From contig SLJA01000338.1 of the NCBI GenBank assembly GCA_007135355.1, positions 1 to 5,579 of the forward strand: a DNA stretch of 5,579 bases, in the 5' to 3' direction. A program made the position numbers and the translations under genes. This DNA is from Wenzhouxiangella sp. GTDB lineage: Bacteria; Pseudomonadota; Gammaproteobacteria; Xanthomonadales; Wenzhouxiangellaceae. Under the pieces are notes generated by a model. The model worked only from the letters and a program-made list of their open reading frames with translations, searched no databases and was not told the DNA's origin. This document shows positions 1 to 5,557 of this stretch, piece by piece (within the stretch, counting starts at the first letter, position 1; each line of letters begins with the position of its first letter).

Positions 1-5
1 ATTTG

Positions 6-31
6 GTCCCATCAACGAACATTGATGGGAC
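6..31. repeat. Perfect 10-bp inverted repeat in the sodB leader
   Basis: The arms GTCCCATCAA (6-15) and TTGATGGGAC (22-31) are exact reverse complements, separated by six bases (CGAACA). In RNA this would form a 10-bp stem with a six-base loop, ending 19 bases before the sodB Shine-Dalgarno sequence. In DNA it is a 26-bp dyad that could bind a dimeric regulator. No T-run follows on either strand, so it is not a canonical intrinsic terminator for the gene to the left. The repeat is seen directly. Its role as leader hairpin, operator or 3' end of an upstream transcript is not decided by this window. Confidence 0.8.
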
Positions 32-50
32 ATCCACCACCCAAACTTCC

Positions 51-56
51 GAGGAG
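51..56 (+). promoter_or_regulatory. Ribosome binding site of sodB
   Basis: GAGGAG lies six bases before the ATG at 63, close to ideal Shine-Dalgarno spacing. It fixes the start at 63 rather than the in-frame TTG at position 3, which would add about 20 residues not expected in this family. Confidence 0.9.
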
Positions 57-62
57 AGCATC

Positions 63-641
63 ATGGCTTTTTCACTGCCCGAACTACCTTACGCGCTGGA
101 CGCGCTGGCGCCGAACATTTCGCGCGAAACCCTGGAATTCCACTATGGCAAGCATCACCAGACCTATGTCACCACCCTCAACGGGCTGATCGAAGGCACC
201 GAATTTGCCGACAAGGCGCTCGACGACATCGTGCGCAGCTCGTCCGGACCCATGTTCAACAACGCCGGACAGATCTGGAATCACAACCTGTACTGGCGCT
301 GCATGAGTCCGAATGCCAAGGGTGCGCCGGAGGGCAAGCTCGGCGAGTTGATCCAGCGCGACTTCGGCGACTACGATCGTTTCGTCGACCAGTTCACGCA
401 AGCTTGCGTCAAGCAGTTCGGTTCCGGCTGGGGCTGGCTGGTACAGACGCCGGAAGGCAAGCTGGAGGTCGCCAACACCCCCAACGCGGAAAACCCGCTG
501 CTGGGCAACAATCACGCCCTGCTGGGCTGCGATGTGTGGGAACACGCCTACTACATCGACTACCGCAATGCCCGGCCGAAATATGTCGAGGCCTTCCTGG
601 AAATTGTCGACTGGGATTTCGTCGCCTCGCGCCTGAAATAG
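63..641 (+). CDS. sodB: Superoxide dismutase, Fe-type or Fe/Mn cambialistic
   Basis: This enzyme converts superoxide to O2 and H2O2 in the cytoplasm; no signal peptide is visible. The 192 residues match the family's normal length. The helical hairpin domain comes first, with EFHYGKHHQTY giving metal ligand His27, and FNNAGQIWNH giving Gln70 and ligand His74. The alpha/beta domain ends with CDVWEHAYYIDY, giving ligands Asp157 and His161. An active-site Gln in the first domain (Gln70) is the Fe-SOD arrangement; Mn-SODs supply it from the second domain. The residue two before Asp157 is Gly155, where enterobacterial and pseudomonad SodB have Thr, and residue 69 is Gly instead of Ala. That pairing recalls cambialistic SODs such as that of Porphyromonas gingivalis, so the metal used is uncertain. 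The start is fixed by the strong ribosome binding site. The gene appears monocistronic, with its promoter left of the window. Family assignment is very secure; metal choice is inference. Confidence 0.97.
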   Translation: MAFSLPELPYALDALAPNISRETLEFHYGKHHQTYVTTLNGLIEGTEFADKALDDIVRSSSGPMFNNAGQIWNHNLYWRCMSPNAKGAPEGKLGELIQRDFGDYDRFVDQFTQACVKQFGSGWGWLVQTPEGKLEVANTPNAENPLLGNNHALLGCDVWEHAYYIDYRNARPKYVEAFLEIVDWDFVASRLK

Positions 642-672
642 TCACCCGATTCGCGTTAATTCTTGTCGATTT

Positions 673-704
673 CCGGCCGATGGTGTTTGATCGCCATCGG
701 CCGG
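673..704. repeat. Long perfect inverted repeat between sodB and argD
   Basis: The arms CCGGCCGATGG (673-683) and CCATCGGCCGG (694-704) are exact reverse complements over 11 bp. As RNA the stem extends to about 13 pairs with a U-G wobble (684/693) and a G-C pair (685/692), leaving a six-base loop, UUUGAU. It starts 31 bases after the sodB stop. No U-tract follows on either strand, so it is not a textbook terminator, though it could stabilise or mark the sodB mRNA 3' end. The loop contains most of the predicted argD -35 box, so an operator is an alternative reading. Confidence 0.85.
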
Positions 705-715
705 TGCCGGATAAT
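687..715 (+). promoter_or_regulatory. Predicted sigma-70-type promoter of argD
   Basis: TTGATC (687-692; four of six matches to TTGACA) and GATAAT (710-715; five of six matches to TATAAT) are separated by exactly 17 bases. The expected transcript start is near 722, giving a leader of about 38 bases before the argD ATG. The -35 box sits in the centre of the inverted repeat at 673-704, and the right arm fills much of the spacer. This is a sequence-pattern prediction. No ARG-box-like (ArgR) palindrome was recognised here. Confidence 0.6.
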
Positions 716-760
716 CAGGGGCTCGACCACAGGCTAGCGCAAAAGGGCGCCGACCCACCC

Positions 761-1948
761 ATGAGCCACCTGTTCAATACTTATGTCCGCATGCCGATCA
801 CCCTGGTGCGCGGTGAAGGCGCCTGGTTGTATGACGACCAGGGCCAGCGCTACCTGGACGCTCTAAGCGGCATCGCCGTGTGCAGTCTGGGCCACGCCCA
901 TCCGCGCATCGCCACCGCGCTGGCCGATCAGGCCGGCAAGCTGATCCACACCGCCAACATCGTTCATCTGCGCGAGCAGGAGGCCCTGGCCGACCGCCTG
1001 GCCGAGATTTCAGGGCTGGATCGGGCCTTCATCGCCAACTCCGGCGCCGAGGCGATCGAATGCGCGCTGAAACTGGCCCGTCGCCACGCCCACGCGCGAG
1101 ACATCCAGCGCCCCGCCGTGCTGGTCGCCAGCGACAGCTTCCATGGCCGCACCCTGGCCGCCTTGAGCGCTTCGGGCAATACCGGCATCCAGGCCGGTTT
1201 TGGACCGCTGGTCGACGGCTTTGTCCGCGTTCCCTACGGCGACAGCGCGGCGGCCGCGGCCGCTTTTGCCGAGCACCCCGACCTGGTGGCCGTGCTGGTT
1301 GAACCGATTCAGGGCGAAGGTGGCGTTCGCCTGCCGCCGGATCGCTACCTGGCCGATCTTCGTGCCCTGTGCGACCGTCATCAAGCCTTGCTGATGCTCG
1401 ACGAAATCCAGACCGGCATCGGCCGCACCGGCCGCTGGTTCGCCTACCAGCACATCCCCGGTCTGCGGCCGGACGTGGTGACGGTGGCCAAGGCACTGGG
1501 CAACGGCGTACCCATTGGCGCCTGCCTGGCGCGCGAAGAAGTCGCCGCCCTGATGCCACCCGGCTCGCATGGGACGACCTTCGGCGGCAATCCGCTGGCC
1601 TGCCGGGTCGCACTGGAAGTGCTGGCCATCATGAGCGAACAAGACATTCCGGCTCGGGCCGCATGCGCCGGTGAACGCCTGCTGACAGCCCTGAAGGCCG
1701 GCCTGGCGGACCATCCGGAAGTGCGCGAAGTCCGCGGCCGCGGACTGATGATCGGAGTGGAATTGAACCAGGATTGCGCCGAACTGAAAGATGCCGCCAT
1801 GGCGCGCGGACTCATCATGAATGTCACCCGCGGCAACACCATCCGCCTACTGCCACCGCTGATTGTCGACGACGCCCAGATCGACCGGATTGCCGCCACG
1901 GTCGTTGACCTTGTGGTGGAAAAGTTCGAGACCGCGGCGGTCGGCTGA
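761..1948 (+). CDS. argD: Acetylornithine aminotransferase (class III, PLP-dependent)
   Basis: ArgD transfers an amino group from glutamate to N-acetylglutamate semialdehyde, giving N-acetylornithine in arginine synthesis; many bacterial ArgD proteins also serve the DapC step of lysine synthesis. The 395 residues are typical. Visible landmarks are NSGAEAIE (93-100), SFHGRT (126-131; the Phe-His pair packs on PLP), EPIQGEGG (181-188), LDEIQTGIGRTG (213-224; Asp214 contacts the PLP ring nitrogen), TVAKALGNG (241-249; Lys244 is the Schiff-base lysine) and GTTFGGNPLA (271-280; phosphate binding from the partner subunit). Ile99 stands where many ArgD proteins have Asn, a mild deviation, so a related omega-aminotransferase such as ornithine aminotransferase is possible but less likely. 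A short poly-Ala stretch (163-168) is encoded by GC-only codons. The ribosome binding site is weak (AGGG at 744-747, 13 bases from ATG); the start follows the family N-terminus. No other arg genes are adjacent. Confidence 0.93.
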   Translation: MSHLFNTYVRMPITLVRGEGAWLYDDQGQRYLDALSGIAVCSLGHAHPRIATALADQAGKLIHTANIVHLREQEALADRLAEISGLDRAFIANSGAEAIECALKLARRHAHARDIQRPAVLVASDSFHGRTLAALSASGNTGIQAGFGPLVDGFVRVPYGDSAAAAAAFAEHPDLVAVLVEPIQGEGGVRLPPDRYLADLRALCDRHQALLMLDEIQTGIGRTGRWFAYQHIPGLRPDVVTVAKALGNGVPIGACLAREEVAALMPPGSHGTTFGGNPLACRVALEVLAIMSEQDIPARAACAGERLLTALKAGLADHPEVREVRGRGLMIGVELNQDCAELKDAAMARGLIMNVTRGNTIRLLPPLIVDDAQIDRIAATVVDLVVEKFETAAVG

Positions 1949-1962
1949 ACTGGAAAGCGCCG

Positions 1963-3081
1963 TTATAGCGCCAGACGATCGAGCAAGGAAGCCGTCTCCG
2001 GGTCCAGCAGCGGGCGCACGGACTCCACGCCGGCGTGCAGCTCGGCCAGCGTGTCCGTGGTCAAGGTCGCATGACCGAGCTTTCGACCCGGTCTGGGTTG
2101 CTTGTGATAGTCATGCCAGGCCAGGCCGGGAATGCGCAGGAAAGCGGCGGCATCCGGCAACTCGCCCAGCCAGTTCAGCATGACGGAATGGCCGCGCCGG
2201 CGCGTACTGCCCAGCGGCAGGCCGCAGACCGCGCGCAGGTGGTTCTCGAACTGTGAACACACCGCCCCTTCGATGGTCCAGTGCGCCGAGTTGTGCGGCC
2301 GTGGCGCGTACTCATTGGCAATCAGCCCGTCCTCGGTGGCAAAAAACTCCAGGGTCAGGCAACCGACATATTCCAGGTGATCCAGCAAAGCGCCGACCGC
2401 GACTTCGGCCTGCTGCCGCAGCGCCGGCGGCGGTTGATGCATGCTGGCCGCCAGGCGCAGCACGCCGCGTTGATGCACGGTTCGACTGAGCGGGTAGTAG
2501 CGGATTTCGCCGGCGCCGGATCGCACCGCCGTCAGTGCGCATTCATGCCGAAAATCAATCCAGCCTTCCAGGATAAGCTCCTGCCCACCCAGCGTCTGCC
2601 AGGCCGGCTCCAGGTCTTCATGCGAATACAGCACGGCCTGGCCCTTGCCGTCATAACCCAGGCGGCGCGTTTTCAGCACGCAGGGATAGCCGATCTGCTC
2701 CACCGCCGCGAGCAGATCTGGACGGCCGTCCACCGCGGCCACGGGCGCGATGGGAATGCCCAGCTGCTCCAGCAGGCGCTTTTCGACCAGTCGATCCTGG
2801 GCGCCGGCAAAAGCAGCCGGCGGCGGATAAACGCGGGTCCGCCCGGCCAGGTCGGCCAGAACCGCCGCCGGAACATTCTCGAAGTCGCAGGTCACCCGAT
2901 CACAGGCGGCCAGGTGATCCAGCCCGTCCGGATCGTCCCAGGCTCCCACATGCAGCGCTCCAAGAGCGCCGGCACAGGCCGTGGCCGAGGGATCAAGAAA
3001 CTCAAAAGTCAGGCCCATGGGGCCACCGGCCTCAGCCATCATGCGGGCCAGCTGCCCGCCGCCCAGTATGCCGACGCGCAT
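1963..3081 (-). CDS. purK: 5-(carboxyamino)imidazole ribonucleotide synthase
   Basis: PurK is the ATP-grasp enzyme that uses ATP and bicarbonate to carboxylate AIR to N5-CAIR in de novo purine synthesis; PurE then rearranges the product. The 372 residues are near the usual length (E. coli PurK is about 355). The N-terminal Rossmann-like domain opens with GILGGGQLARMM (4-15). The ATP-grasp core shows PCVLKTRRLGYDGKGQAV (133-150), with Lys137 and the glycine-rich loop 142-147. LTLEFF (242-247) and NEYAPRPHNSAHWT (256-269) carry the acidic Mg-ATP residues Glu245 and Glu257 and the substrate-binding segment; SQFENHLRAVCGLPLG (276-291) follows. It is second in a purE-purK operon, four bases after the purE stop, with its ribosome binding site inside purE, so translational coupling is likely. 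It converges with argD, 14 bp away. Confidence 0.97.
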   Translation of the reverse strand: MRVGILGGGQLARMMAEAGGPMGLTFEFLDPSATACAGALGALHVGAWDDPDGLDHLAACDRVTCDFENVPAAVLADLAGRTRVYPPPAAFAGAQDRLVEKRLLEQLGIPIAPVAAVDGRPDLLAAVEQIGYPCVLKTRRLGYDGKGQAVLYSHEDLEPAWQTLGGQELILEGWIDFRHECALTAVRSGAGEIRYYPLSRTVHQRGVLRLAASMHQPPPALRQQAEVAVGALLDHLEYVGCLTLEFFATEDGLIANEYAPRPHNSAHWTIEGAVCSQFENHLRAVCGLPLGSTRRRGHSVMLNWLGELPDAAAFLRIPGLAWHDYHKQPRPGRKLGHATLTTDTLAELHAGVESVRPLLDPETASLLDRLAL

Positions 3082-3085
3082 GGGT

Positions 3086-3580
3086 TCAGCCTCCGGGCTG
3101 ATCGTCGGCCAGAACGCGCTCGGTCTGGCGCCGGCGCCAGGCCCGATAGCGCTCGGCGAGCGCCTCATCCTGGGTAGCCAGAATGGAGACGGCCAGCAGA
3201 CCGGCATTGGTGGCGCCGGCCTTGCCGATGGCCAGGGTGCCGACGGGAATGCCGCCGGGCATCTGGGCAATGGACAACAGTGAGTCGAGACCGTTGAGCG
3301 TGCGCGACTGCACCGGCACGCCCAGCACCGGCAACTCGGTCTTGCTGGCCACCATGCCGGGCAGATGGGCTGCCCCGCCGGCGCCGGCGATGATGATCTT
3401 CAAGCCGCGCGAAACGGCCGCTTCGGCATAGCTGAACATGGCGTCCGGCGTCCGATGCGCCGAGACTACCCGACACTCGTGCTCGACCTCCAGCTCGCTC
3501 AGCACCGCGCTGGCGTGGCGCATCGTGTCCCAATCGCTCTGCGAGCCCATGATCACGCCCACCAGCGGACTGCGATCCAT
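3086..3580 (-). CDS. purE: N5-carboxyaminoimidazole ribonucleotide mutase (class I PurE)
   Basis: PurE moves the carboxyl group of N5-CAIR to carbon 4 of the imidazole ring, giving CAIR in purine synthesis. The family forms a cytoplasmic octamer. The 164 residues are a usual length. Diagnostic motifs are GSQSDW (12-17; Ser and Asp bind the ribose phosphate part), SAHRTP (40-45; His42 matches the catalytic His45 of E. coli PurE), AGAGGAAHLPGM (65-76), LPVLGVP (83-89), QMPGGIPV (106-113) and NAGL (125-128). The accompanying PurK marks it as class I, which takes N5-CAIR, not the class II form that carboxylates AIR directly. The start at MDRSPLVG is chosen from the family N-terminus and an AGGAG eight bases upstream; an upstream in-frame ATG near 3673 would add 31 unrelated residues. 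It is the first gene of the operon and is divergent from the Trm112-like gene. Confidence 0.97.
   Translation of the reverse strand: MDRSPLVGVIMGSQSDWDTMRHASAVLSELEVEHECRVVSAHRTPDAMFSYAEAAVSRGLKIIIAGAGGAAHLPGMVASKTELPVLGVPVQSRTLNGLDSLLSIAQMPGGIPVGTLAIGKAGATNAGLLAVSILATQDEALAERYRAWRRRQTERVLADDQPGG
3090..3094 (-). promoter_or_regulatory. Ribosome binding site of purK inside the purE 3' end
   Basis: On the minus strand GGAGG ends eight bases before the purK ATG. It is formed by the last two glycine codons of purE (GGA GGC, just before TGA). The PurE C-terminal Pro-Gly-Gly therefore doubles as the purK Shine-Dalgarno sequence, a compact arrangement that favours coupled translation. Confidence 0.85.
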
Positions 3581-3581
3581 G

Positions 3582-3595
3582 CTCCTGACTCCTGA
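3582..3595 (-). promoter_or_regulatory. Tandem Shine-Dalgarno repeat upstream of purE
   Basis: Read on the minus strand, TCAGGAG occurs twice head to tail (3595-3589 and 3588-3582). The distal AGGAG is eight bases from the purE ATG, normal spacing. The proximal copy is one base from the ATG, too close to act as a Shine-Dalgarno sequence for that codon. The distal copy supports the chosen purE start. Confidence 0.8.
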
Positions 3596-3664
3596 TGTGA
3601 AGGCAATCGGCAATGGTAACAGCGCCGCCATGGAAAGAACATCAGCCATGCGCCGACTTCGCCC

Positions 3665-3690
3665 CGCCGGCACCGGCGCTCGGCTACACT
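3665..3690 (+). promoter_or_regulatory. Possible promoter of the Trm112-like gene with a short palindrome
   Basis: TACACT (3685-3690) resembles a -10 box and ends six bases before the ATG at 3697. A transcript start six to eight bases downstream would fall on or next to that ATG. No good -35 box is visible at the expected distance. A 14-bp perfect palindromic element, CGCCGG-CA-CCGGCG (3665-3678), lies just upstream, but short palindromes of this composition arise easily in GC-rich DNA. I did not find a PurR-type operator or a convincing purE promoter in the shared 116-bp gap (3581-3696). Confidence 0.35.
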
Positions 3691-3696
3691 ACGCGG

Positions 3697-3966
3697 ATGA
3701 ACATACCTGATCATCTGCTTGACATCCTGTGCTGCCCGGTCAGCCATGAGCCGCTGCTGCCGTTGTCGAGAAACAAACTGAAAACGCTCAACAATGCCAT
3801 CGCTTCTGAAGAAATTCAGTATGTAGACGGCGCCAGGGTCGAGGCTGAATTGGCCGCGGCACTGATCACGCGCGACGGCAAAGTGGTTTACCCGATTGAA
3901 GACGGCATCCCGGTATTACTGCCGGAACGCGGCATCGGCACCACGCAGCTCACGGATCCGCTGTAG
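3697..3966 (+). CDS. Trm112-family (YcaR/UPF0434-like) small protein
   Basis: This is an 89-residue protein. The Trm112 fold is recognised from the N-terminal LLDILCCPVSHEPLLPL (7-23) and the C-terminal VVYPIEDGIPVLLPE (63-77), matching the LLxIxxCPxxxxPL and DGIPVLL signatures. In archaea and eukaryotes Trm112 is a small activating subunit of RNA and protein methyltransferases; the role of bacterial members is less clear. Between the two motifs this protein has about 40 residues (roughly 24-62), longer than the E. coli YcaR type. It has only two cysteines, the adjacent pair Cys12-Cys13, so the CxxC pairs that bind zinc in classical members are missing. The start at 3697 matches the family N-terminus; an in-frame ATG at 3613 would add 28 residues without family support. 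No Shine-Dalgarno sequence precedes the ATG. It is divergent from purE and convergent with the photolyase. Family is fairly sure; partner and function are unknown. Confidence 0.85.
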   Translation: MNIPDHLLDILCCPVSHEPLLPLSRNKLKTLNNAIASEEIQYVDGARVEAELAAALITRDGKVVYPIEDGIPVLLPERGIGTTQLTDPL

Positions 3967-4030
3967 CCTCCCTGCCCGGGGGGCGCTTCGGCCGATTGGC
4001 TCGGGCGCGCTATTGATCCGCTTCGCGGAC
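3967..4030. other. Convergent intergenic gap with small hairpins
   Basis: These 64 GC-rich bases separate two converging stop codons. The clearest structure is the perfect inverted repeat TCCGC-TTC-GCGGA (4017-4029), a five-pair stem with a three-base loop. Weaker ones are GCCC-GGG-GGGC (3974-3984) and a distant GCCCG/CGGGC pairing (3974-3978 with 4002-4006). No T-run follows any of them on either strand, so an intrinsic terminator is not demonstrated. Rho-dependent ending or a structured 3' end is possible. Confidence 0.5.
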
Positions 4031-5557
4031 CTACAGCGACTCGACCTCGCGGCGAATCTGCCGGGCGCGCTGCCGAATTGCACTCAGCCGGTCGGAATCC
4101 ATCCGCTCAAGATTGCGATACATCATTTTCATGCGCGGATTCGCGGCCAGCTGCTTTTCGTGTCGGGCCAGGAAATCCCAGTACAAGGCATTGAATGGGC
4201 AGGCTTTCTCACCCACGGTGTCGGCCACCTTGTAGACGCAGTGCTTGCAGTGGTCGCCCATGCGCTGGATGTATTTGCCGCTGGCCGCGTACGGCTTGGA
4301 AGCCATGATGCCGCCATCGGCGTGCATGACCATCCCCAGGGTATTCGGTAGCTCCACCCAGTCGTAGGCATCGGCATACACAGCCAGGTACCAGTCGCAG
4401 ATCTCTTTTGGCACCACACCCAGCAGCAGGGCGAAGTTGCCGGTCACCATCAGGCGCTGGATATGGTGGGCATAGGCGTTGCGCCGGGTCGCATTGATGG
4501 CCCGCTGCAGGCAGCGCATTCCGGTCTTGCCGCTCCAGTACCAGGACGGCAGCGGCTGATCAGCCTCAAGAGCGTTCATGTGGGCATATTCCGGCATCTT
4601 CAGCCAGTACAGCCCGCGCACATATTCGCGCCAGCCGATGATCTGGCGAATAAAGCCTTCAACCGCGTTGAGCGGCGCGGCCCCGTCGCGCCAGGCCTGC
4701 TCTGCCGCCTGACACACCTCCAAGGGCGATAGCAGTCCCAGATTCAGACTACTGGACAAGCGGCTGTGGAACAGATAGTCCTCGCCGTCGGGCAAAGCGT
4801 CCTGGAAATCACCAAACCATGGCAGGGCCTGCTTGACGAAGTGAGTCAATGCGCGCCGCGCCTGGGCCGGCGTGACCGGGTAGTCAAACCCATCCAGCTC
4901 ACCGAAATACTTGAGCTCTGTGCCGACCAGTTCAAGCACTTCGCTGGTGGTCTCATCAGGAGAAAAACGCATGGGCTGGGCCGCCGGCGGCTCGCCCTTC
5001 CAGCGCTTGCGGTTGGCGGCATCAAGGTTCCATTCGCCACCGACCGGCTGGTCGCCGTCCATCAGCAAGCCGGTGCTGCGCCGCATATTGCGGTAAAAAA
5101 ACTCCATGCGCAGCTGTTTGCGGCCTTCGGCCCAGCGTTCGAAGTGCTCCAGCGGGTTCAGAAAGCGAGTATCCGGAAGCACCGTCACGGCAACCCCCAG
5201 CCGCTTCTCCCAAGCGCGCACTTGTTCCAGCACCCGCCACTCGCCGGGCCAGCTGACCACGATTTCCTCGATATCGTGACACCGGCAGGCCGCCGCAACC
5301 AGATCCGTAAAGCTGCGAATGTCGCTGTCGATATCCAGACGGTGGTAGTCGACCCGCCAACCGGTCGCTTCCAGCTCACCGGCAAAGTGCCGCATGGCGG
5401 CAAAGATCAGGGCTATTTTCTGGCCATGATGCGGCACATAGCCGGCCTCTTCGGCCACCTCACCGAACAGCAGCCGGTCTCGCTTCGCATCCAGCTGCTC
5501 GAGCAAGGCGTGGTTGCGATTGAGCTGGTCGCCGAAAATCAGTCCGAGTCTGGCCAT
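4031..5557 (-). CDS. phrB: FeS-type cryptochrome/photolyase (probable (6-4) photolyase)
   Basis: This is a flavoprotein of the FeS-BCP group (COG3046), related to Agrobacterium PhrB and Rhodobacter CryB. Characterised members repair (6-4) photoproducts with light, using FAD, a lumazine antenna and a 4Fe-4S cluster. From the ATG at 5557 it has 508 residues, a normal family length. The N-terminal antenna domain begins RLGLIFGDQLN. The helical FAD domain contains AYAHHIQRLMVTGN (361-374) and KPYAASGKYI (421-430). Cys349, Cys437, Cys440 and Cys453 have the same spacing (88, 3, 13) as the PhrB cluster ligands. His365 and Tyr423 match PhrB's His366 and Tyr424, and Trp341 and Trp389 match its electron-transfer tryptophans. 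All key residues are present, so it looks functional. An in-frame GTG at 5566 would add three residues; no Shine-Dalgarno sequence precedes either start, and the frame stays open to the window edge. The symbol follows Agrobacterium usage; E. coli phrB encodes a different photolyase class. Confidence 0.93.
   Translation of the reverse strand: MARLGLIFGDQLNRNHALLEQLDAKRDRLLFGEVAEEAGYVPHHGQKIALIFAAMRHFAGELEATGWRVDYHRLDIDSDIRSFTDLVAAACRCHDIEEIVVSWPGEWRVLEQVRAWEKRLGVAVTVLPDTRFLNPLEHFERWAEGRKQLRMEFFYRNMRRSTGLLMDGDQPVGGEWNLDAANRKRWKGEPPAAQPMRFSPDETTSEVLELVGTELKYFGELDGFDYPVTPAQARRALTHFVKQALPWFGDFQDALPDGEDYLFHSRLSSSLNLGLLSPLEVCQAAEQAWRDGAAPLNAVEGFIRQIIGWREYVRGLYWLKMPEYAHMNALEADQPLPSWYWSGKTGMRCLQRAINATRRNAYAHHIQRLMVTGNFALLLGVVPKEICDWYLAVYADAYDWVELPNTLGMVMHADGGIMASKPYAASGKYIQRMGDHCKHCVYKVADTVGEKACPFNALYWDFLARHEKQLAANPRMKMMYRNLERMDSDRLSAIRQRARQIRREVESL

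Noticed and set aside
3..62. Upstream extension of sodB from the TTG at position 3.
   Set aside because: The extra 20 residues do not fit the family N-terminus, and the ATG at 63 has a near-ideal ribosome binding site. The extension would also run through the inverted repeat at 6-31.
673..704. Calling the sodB-argD inverted repeat an intrinsic terminator.
   Set aside because: The stem is strong, but no T-run follows on either strand. It is kept as an inverted repeat of unresolved role.
1246..1266. GC-only short repeat (GCGGCC-like units) inside argD.
   Set aside because: It encodes a short Ala run in a surface-type segment and keeps the frame. It is ordinary for GC-rich coding sequence.
1010..1714. 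Open frame of 234 codons on the minus strand opposite argD, with further frames in the same stretch.
   Set aside because: It is a shadow of argD codon bias. There is no recognisable domain, and the plus-strand protein is unambiguous.
2281..3177. Long open frame of 298 codons on the plus strand opposite purK.
   Set aside because: It lies antisense to a clear purK with all family motifs. Its predicted protein is rich in Arg, Gly and Ala and resembles no family I know. GC-rich coding DNA commonly leaves such antisense frames open.
3082..3270. Longer purK from an in-frame start at 3270 inside purE.
   Set aside because: The added 63 residues are purE read out of frame. The family N-terminus begins MRVGILGGGQ at 3081, with its own ribosome binding site.
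3581..3696. A PurR-type operator or riboswitch upstream of purE.
   Set aside because: No match to the PurR palindrome was visible, and the 116-bp gap is too short and lacks the conserved elements expected of a purine riboswitch.
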